NCBI GenBank assembly: GCA_018269075.1
Contig: JAFDVJ010000048.1
Span: forward strand, 50,833 to 114,832
From: Acidobacteriota bacterium
GTDB lineage: Bacteria > Acidobacteriota > Blastocatellia > Pyrinomonadales > Pyrinomonadaceae
Reading direction: 5' to 3'
DNA length: 64,000 nt
The position numbers and the translations under genes are program-made. Shown here in pieces: positions 54,715-63,887 of the stretch (the first letter of the stretch is position 1; each line of letters starts with the position of its first letter). Under the pieces are notes generated by a model. That model was not told the origin of the DNA. It ran no database searches and saw only the letters and a program-made list of their open reading frames with translations.

Positions 54715-54976
54715 GGTAGTGAACCATAAGTAATGCCGGTTTGAGGGGTTTTGATCAATTGCCGCCAGCTTCAGCTGGTGGGAAAGGTGAATCGTTGCCA
54801 AGGCTTTAGCCGAACAGGAGATTTTTAATAATTCCTCAGAGCTTTAGCTAAAGCTTTAATGATTGATATTTTATTTCGATTTCGGCTCAAGCCCGGCACG
54901 ATTGACCATCCGTTCCACTAGCTGAAGCCAGTGGCAATTGATCAAAGCATTACTTTTGGTTCACTACCCAAAATTT
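54707..54976. mobile_element. MITE with 22-bp terminal inverted repeats and 8-bp target duplication
   Basis: The element proper is 54715-54968 (254 bp). Termini begin GGTAGTGAACC and match at 21 of 22 positions. A second inner inverted pair (TTTGATCAATTGCC..) carries REP-like hairpins (CCACTAGCTGAAGCCAGTGG), and the centre holds GCTTTAGCTAAAGC. Direct repeats CAAAATTT flank it (54707-54714, 54969-54976); the homologous uninterrupted leader at 58520-58527 has this word once. No coding capacity. Confidence 0.88.
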
Positions 54977-55060
54977 TTCAAACACCATAATTGAGCCCGT
55001 AAAATCGGGGGTTTACGAGTTCGAGTAATTCCGGCTCGACGCGCAAAGACGCCGAGGTTT
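54977..55060 (+). pseudogene. Remnant of a ToxR/CadC-like regulator gene (5' end only)
   Basis: The bases align with 58528-58610, the start of the intact regulator. Translated in the same frame they give IEPVKSGVYEFE, a stop, then FRLDAQRRR, against IELEESGIYEFEEFRLDAKRRR. The start codon is changed to ATA, a stop interrupts it, and nothing after the first 25 codons remains. Just after it lies the end of the next gene. Confidence 0.8.
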
Positions 55061-55084
55061 TAATGATGATGATTTGCCGGCCGG

Positions 55085-58000
55085 TCAATTTTCCGCGCCG
55101 GCCTCGAAATCGGCGTCCGTCACATTGTCCGCCGCCGTGACGAACCGCGACGCCGGCTTGAAGAAATAGCGCTTGTGTCCGATCGCGATCACGTAGGTTT
55201 CGCCCGCGGCCAGATCGTCGAACCGGTAATAGCCGAACGAATTGGTCCGCACGGCCCGCGTCGCGCCGTCGGGCGCGGTCAGCGTGAGGCCGGCGCCGGC
55301 GATCGCGCGGCGGCCGTTCAGGGTCACCCGCCCGCCGACCGAAACCCGCGCGGCCGTCGGCGCGAGCGGCGCCAGCGTCCAGTCTGAAAAGCCGGTCACG
55401 CCGACCGCCGAAACTCGGTTCGCGAAGGCGTTCGCCGTTCCCGCGAGCATCGTCGCCGCGCCGCCCGCAATGCGAAACGCCTTGTAGGCGTTTTCGTCGC
55501 CCGGCGCGTCCGCCGGCCGGTAATTGAAATATATATCCGCGCCGGTCACGCCGCCGCCCGGATTGTCGATCCGCCACCAGCCCGCCAGCCGCGTGGCGGG
55601 CAGACCGCTCGCCGGGCCCGAATACGCGCCCGGATTGGCTTTGACCGAAACATTGCCCGCGCCGGAAACGCCCTTGATCGTCACCGGCGAATAACCGTTC
55701 GCCGTGCCGACTTCGAAATTATAGGTCCGGCCGCCGCTCACGCAGCGGTTGAGCGCGGCGCGAACGTAGGCCGTCGGCCCGCCGCCGCTTATTCCCTCGG
55801 GCGCGCAGTTCGCGATCACGACCGTCCCGCCGCCGTCGATGACGCCGCCGTTCAGGCTCAAAATCCCGTTGATCGTCAGCGTCCGGCCCGGCCCGACCGT
55901 CACCGTGCCGCCGTTGAGATTGAGATCGTTCAACACGACGTCCGCCGAAGCGATGTCGATCTGCCCCGCGCCGTCCGGGATCACGGCGTTGCCGTTGACG
56001 GCGGGCGGCGCGCCGGTCGTCCAGTTCGCGCCGTCGAACCAGTCCGTCGTCGGCGACGGCGTTCTCCACTTTTCGAGATAGATCCGGGTAAAAAACAGCG
56101 CGACGCGCCCGCCCGCCGCGCGGAAATTGCCGCCGACGTAGAGCTCGCTGCCCGACTGCACGGCCGCGGCCGCCGCGAGCACGTTGCTGCGATCCTCGGT
56201 CGTGCCGCCGATCTCGGTCCAGGTTTCGCCGGCCGGATCGTAAGCGGCGATCCGGTTGAGATCGATGAAATTGTCGTGGGTCCGGAGGAAATTGCCGTGA
56301 ACGACGACGCGGCCGTCGGAGATCGCCAGTTTCTTGACGGCATTGTTCAGGCCTTCGTCGGCGAGCGGCAGCCAGGTGCCGGACAAAAGATCGTAGCGGG
56401 CGATGAAGAACAGATCGGTCGAATTGTCGGCGGTGCGCGAAAAACTGCCGCCGGCATAGAGATCGTCGCCCGTGACGGCGAGCGTTTCGACGGTGCTGTT
56501 GAGCCCGTTGTTGGCGAGCGGCGACCACGTCCCCGTCGTCACGTCGTAACGCGCGATGCGGTTCAGATTCGTCACCGCGCTGTCGAAGGTCCGCGCGAAA
56601 AAGCCGCCGACGTAAAGATCGTTGTCCTTGACCGCGAGCGCGCTGACGACGCTGTTGAGGCCGTTGTGGCTGAGCGGCGACCAGCTGTTCGTCGTCAGAT
56701 TGTAGCGCGCGACGCGGTTCAGCGTGACCGAGCCGTCGAAGGTCTGCGTAAAGACGCCGCCGACGTAGAGATCGTCGCCGATGACGGCGAGCGACGTGAC
56801 GGTGTTGTCGAGGCCGCCGGCGGCGAGCGCCGACCACGTCCGCGTGACCGGATCGTAACGGGCGATCCGGTTGAGGTTCGTCACCGCGCCGTCGAGCGTC
56901 TGCGAGAAATTGCCGCCGGCGTAGATGTTGCCGGCCGCATCGACCGCGACCGCCTGCACGTCGCGATTGAGCGCCTGTCCGCCGGTCGCGCCGAGCGGCT
57001 TGAAATCGTCGAACGCGGCGGCGCGGTTTTTGGCGAATGAAATGCCGGACCCGGCCGGCAGGCTCTGCAGGCGGGCGATGCCGTTCAGCGACTGCGCGGC
57101 ATTGAAGGACTTTCTGAATTTTCCGCCGACGAAGACGTCGCCCGTATCGGCCTTTATCGAATAAACCTCGTCGTCCAGCCCGTTGCCCGGAAAGGCCGTC
57201 CACGCGTTGGCGGTGAAATCGAACACGCCGGCGCGGTTTAAGGTATTGGCGCAGAGGCAGTGACTTGTTCGACTGAAAGCTCCGCCGGCCAGCAGTCTTG
57301 TCGTCCCCCCGGCAGTGGTGATCAGATCGAGCGCATAAACCGGCCCGTCGAGGCCGGCGTCTGGAAACTGCTCGTCCAGCGTCGTCGGCCAGTTGTCGGA
57401 AACTGCATTATATTTTGCGATATTGTTCTTTTCGAGCCCCGGAAACGCGACCGTCCCGGTAAAGCTGCCGCCGATATACAACACATAGCTGTTGTTCGCA
57501 AATTTGTAGACCAGCGCATTGACTTCGCCGTTGAGCCCGTTTTCCGCCAGCGGCTGCCAGCTTCGCGAATCCAGATCGAACGCCGCGATCCGGTTCAGCG
57601 TGACCGGCGTGCCGCCCATCGTCTGCGTGAACCGTCCGCCGACGTATAAACGATGCGCAAAGACTTCGCTGAATAGCTCGAGCGCGTTGACGTCGTCGTT
57701 GAGACCGTTTCCGGGCAGCGCCGCCCACGTGTTGTTCAGCGTATCGTACTCGGCGATCCGGTTGAGCGTCGTCGAACCGTTGAAGTTTGCCGTAAACGCG
57801 CCGCCGGCGTATAAAAAGACGCCGGAGCTTTTGAGCGCCGTCACTTTGCCGCCGAGGCCGTTGCCCTGAAGCGGCGACCAGGTTCCCGCTTCGACGGCCG
57901 ACGGCGAGCCGTCGCCGATGTCGTAGCGGGCGATATTGTTGAGGTTCGGGGTCGAAGCGTCGAAGGTCCTCGTGAAGGCGCCGCCGACGAACAGCCGGTC

Positions 58001-58429
58001 GCCGACGATTTCGAGCGCGCGGACCTCGGTCGGGAAAGCCCCGTCGAGGCCCTTGCCGCGGAGCGAGTACCAGCGGTTTTCGACGCGCCGGTAAAAGGCG
58101 ACGTTATGCGCCTCGACATCGCCGATCGTGTCGAAGCTGCCGCCGACGAAAACGTCGCCGGTCCGGGGATCGACCGCCGTCGCATAAACCGTCAGCGGCC
58201 CGTAAAAGGCGTCGCCGTTCGTTCCGAGACCGTAAAACCGCGTGTCGAACACCCGCGGCGGCGGCGCCGTCGTCGTACAGCCGCCGATGTCGAAGCCGAA
58301 GGTCAAAAAAGCGAGCGCGGCGAGGGCCAGGCACCGCGCCAGAATCCGCGAACGGCTTCTCCGGCCGCCGGGCCGTCCGAAAAGATGAAGATTGAAAAAA
58401 CCGTCCGATTTTGCGTTGCGCTGCGTCAT
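55085..58429 (-). CDS. Exported propeller protein with C-terminal carboxypeptidase-like domain
   Basis: 1114 residues. ATG at 58429 with GGGAGG upstream. An N-terminal basic stretch and hydrophobic segment (ILARCLALAALAFLTFGFDIGGC), perhaps ending in a lipobox-like Cys, lead to more than a dozen repeats of about 50 residues (LYVGGxFTxTxDGS..LNRIARYD..TxxWxPLxxNGLN), likely beta-propellers related to kelch/galactose-oxidase types. About residues 805-1000 are beta-rich and unrecognised. The last 85 residues are a CarboxypepD-like domain (VGGRVTLNGRRAIAGAGLTLT, TNSFGYYRFDDLAAGETY) also found at the end of the GH13 protein. It is divergent from the regulator at 58538. Confidence 0.8.
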   Translation of the reverse strand: MTQRNAKSDGFFNLHLFGRPGGRRSRSRILARCLALAALAFLTFGFDIGGCTTTAPPPRVFDTRFYGLGTNGDAFYGPLTVYATAVDPRTGDVFVGGSFDTIGDVEAHNVAFYRRVENRWYSLRGKGLDGAFPTEVRALEIVGDRLFVGGAFTRTFDASTPNLNNIARYDIGDGSPSAVEAGTWSPLQGNGLGGKVTALKSSGVFLYAGGAFTANFNGSTTLNRIAEYDTLNNTWAALPGNGLNDDVNALELFSEVFAHRLYVGGRFTQTMGGTPVTLNRIAAFDLDSRSWQPLAENGLNGEVNALVYKFANNSYVLYIGGSFTGTVAFPGLEKNNIAKYNAVSDNWPTTLDEQFPDAGLDGPVYALDLITTAGGTTRLLAGGAFSRTSHCLCANTLNRAGVFDFTANAWTAFPGNGLDDEVYSIKADTGDVFVGGKFRKSFNAAQSLNGIARLQSLPAGSGISFAKNRAAAFDDFKPLGATGGQALNRDVQAVAVDAAGNIYAGGNFSQTLDGAVTNLNRIARYDPVTRTWSALAAGGLDNTVTSLAVIGDDLYVGGVFTQTFDGSVTLNRVARYNLTTNSWSPLSHNGLNSVVSALAVKDNDLYVGGFFARTFDSAVTNLNRIARYDVTTGTWSPLANNGLNSTVETLAVTGDDLYAGGSFSRTADNSTDLFFIARYDLLSGTWLPLADEGLNNAVKKLAISDGRVVVHGNFLRTHDNFIDLNRIAAYDPAGETWTEIGGTTEDRSNVLAAAAAVQSGSELYVGGNFRAAGGRVALFFTRIYLEKWRTPSPTTDWFDGANWTTGAPPAVNGNAVIPDGAGQIDIASADVVLNDLNLNGGTVTVGPGRTLTINGILSLNGGVIDGGGTVVIANCAPEGISGGGPTAYVRAALNRCVSGGRTYNFEVGTANGYSPVTIKGVSGAGNVSVKANPGAYSGPASGLPATRLAGWWRIDNPGGGVTGADIYFNYRPADAPGDENAYKAFRIAGGAATMLAGTANAFANRVSAVGVTGFSDWTLAPLAPTAARVSVGGRVTLNGRRAIAGAGLTLTAPDGATRAVRTNSFGYYRFDDLAAGETYVIAIGHKRYFFKPASRFVTAADNVTDADFEAGAEN

Positions 58430-58486
58430 TAAAGTCCTCCCTGCCAAACAATTCCTGCATTTCGTTTAGTTTTGCTTGACCAAACT

Positions 58487-58533
58487 TCAAAAATCTTCAA
58501 AACTGTTATCAAAACTTTTCAAAATTTTTCAAA
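58487..58533. promoter_or_regulatory. Five helically phased TCAAA repeats (putative ToxR-type operator)
   Basis: TCAAA starts at 58487, 58497, 58509, 58519 and 58529, about one helical turn apart, in the gap between the divergent propeller gene and regulator. TNAAA-N5-TNAAA is the known recognition pattern of Vibrio ToxR, a member of the same winged-helix class as the adjacent regulator. The arrangement is seen; binding is inferred. Confidence 0.65.
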
Positions 58534-58537
58534 AGGT

Positions 58538-60427
58538 ATGATTGAGCTCGAGGAATCGGGGATTTACGAATTCGAGGAATTCCGGCTCGACGCGAAAAGA
58601 CGGCGTCTTTTTCGAAGCGGGTCGGGCGAGCTCGTGCCGCTCACGCCGAAGGCCGCCGAGGTTCTGATTTATCTGGTCGTGAATGCCGGCCGGGTTCTGT
58701 CGAAGGACGAGCTGCTCGAAAAGGTCTGGGAAAATTCGTTCGTCGAGGAATCGAATCTCTCGCAGACGATCTTCGTCCTGCGGAAAACGCTCGGCGAGGA
58801 CACGCGCAACCCGCGCTTTATCCTGACCGTGCCGAACCGCGGCTATCAATTCATCGCGCCCGTCCGCGAGCCCGGCTCCGGCGACGAGATCCTCGAAGAA
58901 GCGATCATCGCCGAAGAGACGCCGCCGCCCGCCGCGCCCGCCGCCGTCCGCAAATCGCCGCTGCGCCGGCCGGCCGGCCTGCTCGCCGTTCCGCTCGCCG
59001 CGCTGGTCGTTTTCGCCGTCTACTGGTTTTACCCGCGTTCAAAACCGGCCGGGATCGGCGGCATCCGGACGATCGCGATCCTGCCGTTCGAGGACCTCAG
59101 CGCCGAACAGAACGACAAATATCTCGGCATCAGTCTGGCCGACGCGCTCGCCGAAAAATTCGGCGTGATGAAGGAGCTCACCGTCCGGCCGACGCGGTCG
59201 GTCCTGAAATACGCCGAAAGCCGCGACGATCCGGCCGCGATCGGCCGCGCGCTGGAGGCGGACGCCGTCATCGACGGCCGGATCCAGCGCGCCGGCGAGC
59301 GGATCCGCGTCAACGTGCAGCTGATCCGCACGGCCGACAACGCGACGCTCTGGACGGGCAGCTTCGACGACCGCTTCACAAATTTTTTCGACGTGCAGGA
59401 CGCGATCAGCCAGAAGGTCGTCCAGACGCTCGCGCTGCGTATGAACGACCGCGAGCGCGAACGCTTCAACCGGCGCGGGACCGAGAACGCCGAAGCTTAT
59501 CAGGATTATCTGCGCGGGCGCTTTCACTGGAACAAGCGGACGCTCGACGGGCTGCAGAAGGCGATCGCGAGCTTCGAGGACGCCGTCCGGAAAGACCCGA
59601 ACTTCGCGGCCGCCCACGCGGGACTCGCCGACTGCTACGTCCTGCTGCCCGAATACAGCGGCGCGACGACGCACGAGGCTTTTCCGAAGGCCCGCGCGGC
59701 GATCGGCAAAGCGCTCGAACTCGACGATCAGCAGGGCGGCTTCTACGCGACGCTCGGCTACGCGCAGGCCTTTTACGACTGGGATTTCGCCGGGGCCGAG
59801 CGGTCCTTCAAACGCGCCGTCGAGCTCGGCCCGCACGACGCGACCGCGCGTCAGTGGTACGCCGAGTTTCTCGGCAGCACGGGCCGCTTCGACGAATCCT
59901 ACGCGCAGTTCGCGCTCGCCGTCGAAAGCGATCCCGTCTCGCCGATCATCCTGACCGATCTAGCGACCAATTATTATCTTCAGGAACGCTACGACGAAAC
60001 GATCGACCGGACCCGCAAGATCATCGAGCTCAATCCGAACTTCGGCTACGCCTACTACTGGCTCGCTCTTTCCTACGAGCGTCAGGGGCGCGACGCCGAA
60101 GCGGTCGAGACATTCTGCAAAACGTCTTTGCTCTTCGGCGAGCCGCCGGCCATGGTCGAGCAGACGCGGGAAGCCTTCAGAAAAAACGGGCTCCGCGGCT
60201 GGTGGCAAAAGCGGATCGAACAGATCGAGGGCCTCGCGCCCTATCCGGCCTATCTCAAGGCTCTCGCCCACGCCCGCGTCGGCGACAGGGAAAAAGCCCT
60301 CGTCTATCTCGCTCAGAGCGTCGAGCAGCGCGAACGCTTCGTCGTCGCGCTCCGGCTCGTCAAAGATTTCGATCTGCTGAAAAACGACCCGCGCTATCAG
60401 GAGCTCGTCCGCCGGATCGGCGCCTGA
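58538..60427 (+). CDS. ToxR/CadC-like membrane regulator with TolB-like and TPR C-terminal region
   Basis: 629 residues from MIELEESGIYEFEEF. An OmpR-type winged helix at residues 10-105 (LVPLTPKAAEVLIYLVVNAGRVLSKDELLEKVW, SNLSQTIFVLRKTLGED, ILTVPNRGYQFIA), one membrane span near 155 (GLLAVPLAALVVFAVYWFY), then an extracytoplasmic part: a TolB-like domain (IAILPFEDLSAEQNDKYLGISLADALAEKFG, IGRALEADAVIDGRIQ) and TPR helices. Such proteins bind DNA while tethered to the membrane. The TTG upstream (58472) is possible but would lie in the operator. It probably controls the divergent propeller gene. Confidence 0.85.
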   Translation: MIELEESGIYEFEEFRLDAKRRRLFRSGSGELVPLTPKAAEVLIYLVVNAGRVLSKDELLEKVWENSFVEESNLSQTIFVLRKTLGEDTRNPRFILTVPNRGYQFIAPVREPGSGDEILEEAIIAEETPPPAAPAAVRKSPLRRPAGLLAVPLAALVVFAVYWFYPRSKPAGIGGIRTIAILPFEDLSAEQNDKYLGISLADALAEKFGVMKELTVRPTRSVLKYAESRDDPAAIGRALEADAVIDGRIQRAGERIRVNVQLIRTADNATLWTGSFDDRFTNFFDVQDAISQKVVQTLALRMNDRERERFNRRGTENAEAYQDYLRGRFHWNKRTLDGLQKAIASFEDAVRKDPNFAAAHAGLADCYVLLPEYSGATTHEAFPKARAAIGKALELDDQQGGFYATLGYAQAFYDWDFAGAERSFKRAVELGPHDATARQWYAEFLGSTGRFDESYAQFALAVESDPVSPIILTDLATNYYLQERYDETIDRTRKIIELNPNFGYAYYWLALSYERQGRDAEAVETFCKTSLLFGEPPAMVEQTREAFRKNGLRGWWQKRIEQIEGLAPYPAYLKALAHARVGDREKALVYLAQSVEQRERFVVALRLVKDFDLLKNDPRYQELVRRIGA

Positions 60428-60444
60428 CCTTTTACCAGGTTCAA

Positions 60445-60479
60445 TAAAAAAAGCGGCGGTTCCGCTGTTGAACCGCCGC
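60445..60479 (-). terminator. Rho-independent terminator of the GH13 gene
   Basis: Stem GCGGCGGTT / AACCGCCGC (60453-60461 with 60471-60479), followed on the minus strand by a run of seven T residues. Confidence 0.88.
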
Positions 60480-60507
60480 CATCGCTTCGAAAAATAAACC
60501 GACAGAT

Positions 60508-63500
60508 TTACTCGGACGCGGTGAAATCGATGTCGAATTGTTCCTGATCGACGGTCAGGACGCGGGTCGGGTTTTCGATCCGGAGCCGTTTGCTCTGCGC
60601 GTTGACGATCAGCGTCTCGCCGGCCGGAACGTCCTTGAACCCGTAAAATCCGAAGGAATTCGTCGTCGCCGTCCGCACCGCGCCGCGCGCGTCGGTCAGC
60701 GACACGCGAACGCCCGTGAGGCCGCGGCCCTTCGCGTCCGTCACCCGGCCGCCGATCGCAACGCCGGCCGCCGTCGGGACGAAATTCGAGACGATCGCGC
60801 TGCTCCGCGCCGGCACCGTGACGGTGATCGTGCCGCCCGTCACCGTGTAGGTCGCCGCCGGCGCGAAATTATTGCCGCCGCCGCCGATCACGTCGTTCAA
60901 AACCGTGCCGTCCGCGAAATACGCGCCGACCGGAATCTGGGCCGTGTTCGCGGTCGTGCCGTTGTTCATCACGACGACGATCTTTTCGTTGGCGTTGTAG
61001 CGGACGAAGGCGAACGTGTTGTCGTCCGTTCCGCTGGCGGTCGTGTCGCCGGTCAAAAGCGTCGCGTAATTTCCCGTCCGCAGCGCCGGGTGACCGCGCC
61101 GGAGAACGCCGAGCGCCGCGTAAAAGCTGATTAAACTCGAATCGGCCGGCCCGTAAACGCTCGCGTCGCCGGCCTCGTCGGCCCACGGGTACGGCGCGCG
61201 GTTGTACGGGTCGTCTTCCGGCAGACCGCTGCCGTTATTGGCGAGCGACGGCGCGTTGATGCCGGCCTCGTCGCCGTAGTAGACCATCGGCGCGCCGATG
61301 TAGGCGAACTGGAAGACGGCCGCGAGCTTGAGCCGGTCTTTGGCTTCCGACTGCGATTCGAACGAGTTTTTGAGCGTGTAGAGCGCGCGGTTCGTGTCGT
61401 GCGAGTCGATCAGGTTGAGCATCGACTGCTGCGCCGGCAGCGGGTAGTCTTCGCGGATCGCGAGCATCGCGCGGTCGAACTGCGACGGCGTCAGCCCGGC
61501 GATCTTGTTGCCGCCGCTGTTGTCGTTGTCTTCCCAGTCGAAGCCGCGCGCGAAACCGAGCACGTTTTTGCGGAAACGGTAGTTCATCACGCCGTCGAGC
61601 TGATCGCCGGCGAGATACTGGCTCGCGTCGAAAAAGATCTCGCCGATCAGCGGGCCGTCCGATTTGTAGGATTTCGCGTAGCCGCGATATTCGTTCCACC
61701 ATTGATGCGAGATGTCCGGCGCGACGTCGAAGCGCCAGCCGCCCGCGCCGCGGTCGTACCAATACTGCGTCACGTTGGTCGTCGGCGTGCGGTAGAAAAA
61801 GTCCTTGACGGCCGCGTTTTCGTTAAAGGCCGGCAGACCGCCGAAGCCGAACCAGCCCTCGTAATCGGCCGTCGTGCAGGGCGCGTTGCTGTTGTAGAAA
61901 TTGAACCAGCTGCGGTACGGCGAGGCGAGGCTCTCGCACGCGCCGACGACCGGCGAGCGGCCGTAGTAGTCGAAATATTCGCTGTCCTGCGACATATGGT
62001 TCCAGACGCCGTCGAGGATGATCTTCATCCCGCGCGCGTTGGCCGCCGCGACGAGCGACTGAAACGCCGCGTCGCCGCCCAATTGCGGCGCGATCGCCAG
62101 ATAATCGTCCGTGTCGTAGCCGTGATTCGAGCGCGCCTTGAAGATCGGGTTCAGATAGATCGTATCGAAGCCCATTCCCTTGATGTAGTCGAGTTTGTCC
62201 TGGACGCCCTTCAGGTCGCCGCCGTAAAACTGCGCGCCGTAGGCGTTGTTGTTGCCGGTCGCGCGCGGATCGACCATCAATGTGTTCCAGACGCCCTGGA
62301 AGATATTACTGGCCGGCGCGCCGCCGTAGAGCGACGGGCAGCCGGTCGTCGAGCCGGGACGGCACCAGTCGTTCGTCTGGTCGCCGTTGCGGAAGCGGTC
62401 GGGAAAAATCTGGTAGACGGCCGCGTCGTGAATCCACGCCGGCGTCGTGAAATTGGCGTCGTAAACCGTCAGCTGAAACGCGTCGAACGGCTCGCCGGCC
62501 GACGCCGCGCCGGTTCCGCCCTGCTTGAGATTGTCGTGATCGTCCAGATAATCGTCGCTGTAAAAGGCGGTCGCCGTGCCGTCGACGATGCGGAATTTGT
62601 AGTAGATGATCGACGGCGTCGCCGGCGCGGCGTAATTGACCGAATAGATCGCGTAAGTGGTCGCGCCTTCGGTCCGGTTTTCGAGAAAGGCCATCGGATA
62701 TTCGACGGCCGGGTCGGTCGTGTTCGTCTGCGGGTTGTATTTATAAACTTTGAGATAGACGTTCGAGACGTCGAGCAGCGCGGTCCGGAATTTCAGATTG
62801 ACGGTCGAGCCGGTCGTCACCGCGCCGAACGGCGAGCGGTAATAACCGTCGAAAGTGTCGTGTTTGAGGCCGGAAAACTGGATGTCGTCGCTGCTGATCG
62901 TCTGGTCGAGCGAGAACGGTTTTGTGCTGGTCGTGTCGTTCGTGTCGACGACCGCGAAATAACGATTCCAGTTTCCCGGCGTCGTTCCGCCGGCGTTGCC
63001 CGACGGAACCTGTCCGTAAATATAGCCGCCGCCCGAGCTCAGATAAGCCGTAAACAGAAACGACGACGGCCGGCCGCCGCCGGTGATCGTCGACCACGGG
63101 ATCGCAAACTCGCGGACGTTGCCCGCGCCCGACGCGTAAGCGCCGAAGCCCGACGCGCCGAAGTTCCAGCCGTTCGCGCCGTTCGCGGTTTGATAATCGC
63201 GGTAGCCGTCCTTGAAATACGCCCGGAAATCGGCGCGAAACGGAAGCGTCCCGATCGCCGTCGAATCGTAGTTCAGCGCGTTCAGCGTGCCGTCGGCGTT
63301 GGTTCCGCCGTTCGGCGGCGAAACCGGGTTGCGGTCGATCGCGAGGACCGCGCCCTCGGCGAGATTCGCGTTCGTCACGGCGACGTAGAGATTCGTGTTG
63401 TTCCACGTCAGATACCACGTCTGCCCGCTGCCGGTTCCCTGCTGGTTCTGCCCGTCGATATGCACGCCGTATTCGTTCGGCGAGATCACGCCGTCGACGG

Positions 63501-63585
63501 CCGGCGTGCCGAACTGCGCTTCGGCGGTGCCGAAAATGAAAAATAAAGACACGACTGCGACTAAAAACTGGACTGCTTTGCTCAT
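60508..63585 (-). CDS. Exported GH13 alpha-amylase family glycosidase
   Basis: 1025 residues. Signal peptide (MSKAVQFLVAVVSLFFIFGTAEA), a DOMON/CBM9-like domain (about 27-225), a beta-sandwich of the CBM34/neopullulanase type (about 235-345) and the GH13 barrel (about 385-830). The catalytic residues are visible: nucleophile Asp in GGWRFDVAPDI, acid/base Glu in LIGEIFFD, and the transition-state Asp in LIDSHDTNRALY; IILDGVWNH is the first conserved block. An all-beta domain follows, then a CarboxypepD-like tail (IGGRVTDAKGRGLTGVRVSLTDARGA). Degrades alpha-glucans outside the cell. ATG 63585 is preferred to the TTG three codons upstream. Confidence 0.9.
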   Translation of the reverse strand: MSKAVQFLVAVVSLFFIFGTAEAQFGTPAVDGVISPNEYGVHIDGQNQQGTGSGQTWYLTWNNTNLYVAVTNANLAEGAVLAIDRNPVSPPNGGTNADGTLNALNYDSTAIGTLPFRADFRAYFKDGYRDYQTANGANGWNFGASGFGAYASGAGNVREFAIPWSTITGGGRPSSFLFTAYLSSGGGYIYGQVPSGNAGGTTPGNWNRYFAVVDTNDTTSTKPFSLDQTISSDDIQFSGLKHDTFDGYYRSPFGAVTTGSTVNLKFRTALLDVSNVYLKVYKYNPQTNTTDPAVEYPMAFLENRTEGATTYAIYSVNYAAPATPSIIYYKFRIVDGTATAFYSDDYLDDHDNLKQGGTGAASAGEPFDAFQLTVYDANFTTPAWIHDAAVYQIFPDRFRNGDQTNDWCRPGSTTGCPSLYGGAPASNIFQGVWNTLMVDPRATGNNNAYGAQFYGGDLKGVQDKLDYIKGMGFDTIYLNPIFKARSNHGYDTDDYLAIAPQLGGDAAFQSLVAAANARGMKIILDGVWNHMSQDSEYFDYYGRSPVVGACESLASPYRSWFNFYNSNAPCTTADYEGWFGFGGLPAFNENAAVKDFFYRTPTTNVTQYWYDRGAGGWRFDVAPDISHQWWNEYRGYAKSYKSDGPLIGEIFFDASQYLAGDQLDGVMNYRFRKNVLGFARGFDWEDNDNSGGNKIAGLTPSQFDRAMLAIREDYPLPAQQSMLNLIDSHDTNRALYTLKNSFESQSEAKDRLKLAAVFQFAYIGAPMVYYGDEAGINAPSLANNGSGLPEDDPYNRAPYPWADEAGDASVYGPADSSLISFYAALGVLRRGHPALRTGNYATLLTGDTTASGTDDNTFAFVRYNANEKIVVVMNNGTTANTAQIPVGAYFADGTVLNDVIGGGGNNFAPAATYTVTGGTITVTVPARSSAIVSNFVPTAAGVAIGGRVTDAKGRGLTGVRVSLTDARGAVRTATTNSFGFYGFKDVPAGETLIVNAQSKRLRIENPTRVLTVDQEQFDIDFTASE

Positions 63586-63887
63586 AAATTTCAATTCGAA
63601 GAAGGCTTTGTTTGGATTTACTACAAAGTTTATAAGAATTCGCCGCGAATTACAACCGCGGATCGTTGTCCGAAGCGGCTAAAATAAAGAATGAGTAGTG
63701 ATAATCGGAATTTTTTATCGACGGAAAAAAGAAACGGGCCGCGGGCGAACGCGGATTCGACCGATTATCGCAGATTTACCGTTCAGGCAATCAGCGCAAA
63801 TCCGCTCGATCCGCGTCCATCAGCGGCCCTTTTGCCCGGCTTGATTCACATTCCAAACAAAAAAGTTTGGGAAGTTTGGGATTTACG
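63586..63887. other. Non-coding upstream region
   Basis: No gene can be supported. It holds the leader of the GH13 gene, a stretch of degenerate GCGGATT / AATCCGC words in inverted order (about 63749-63825), and two units of AAGTTTGGG (63863-63880), the word of the array at 5208-5335. Confidence 0.6.
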
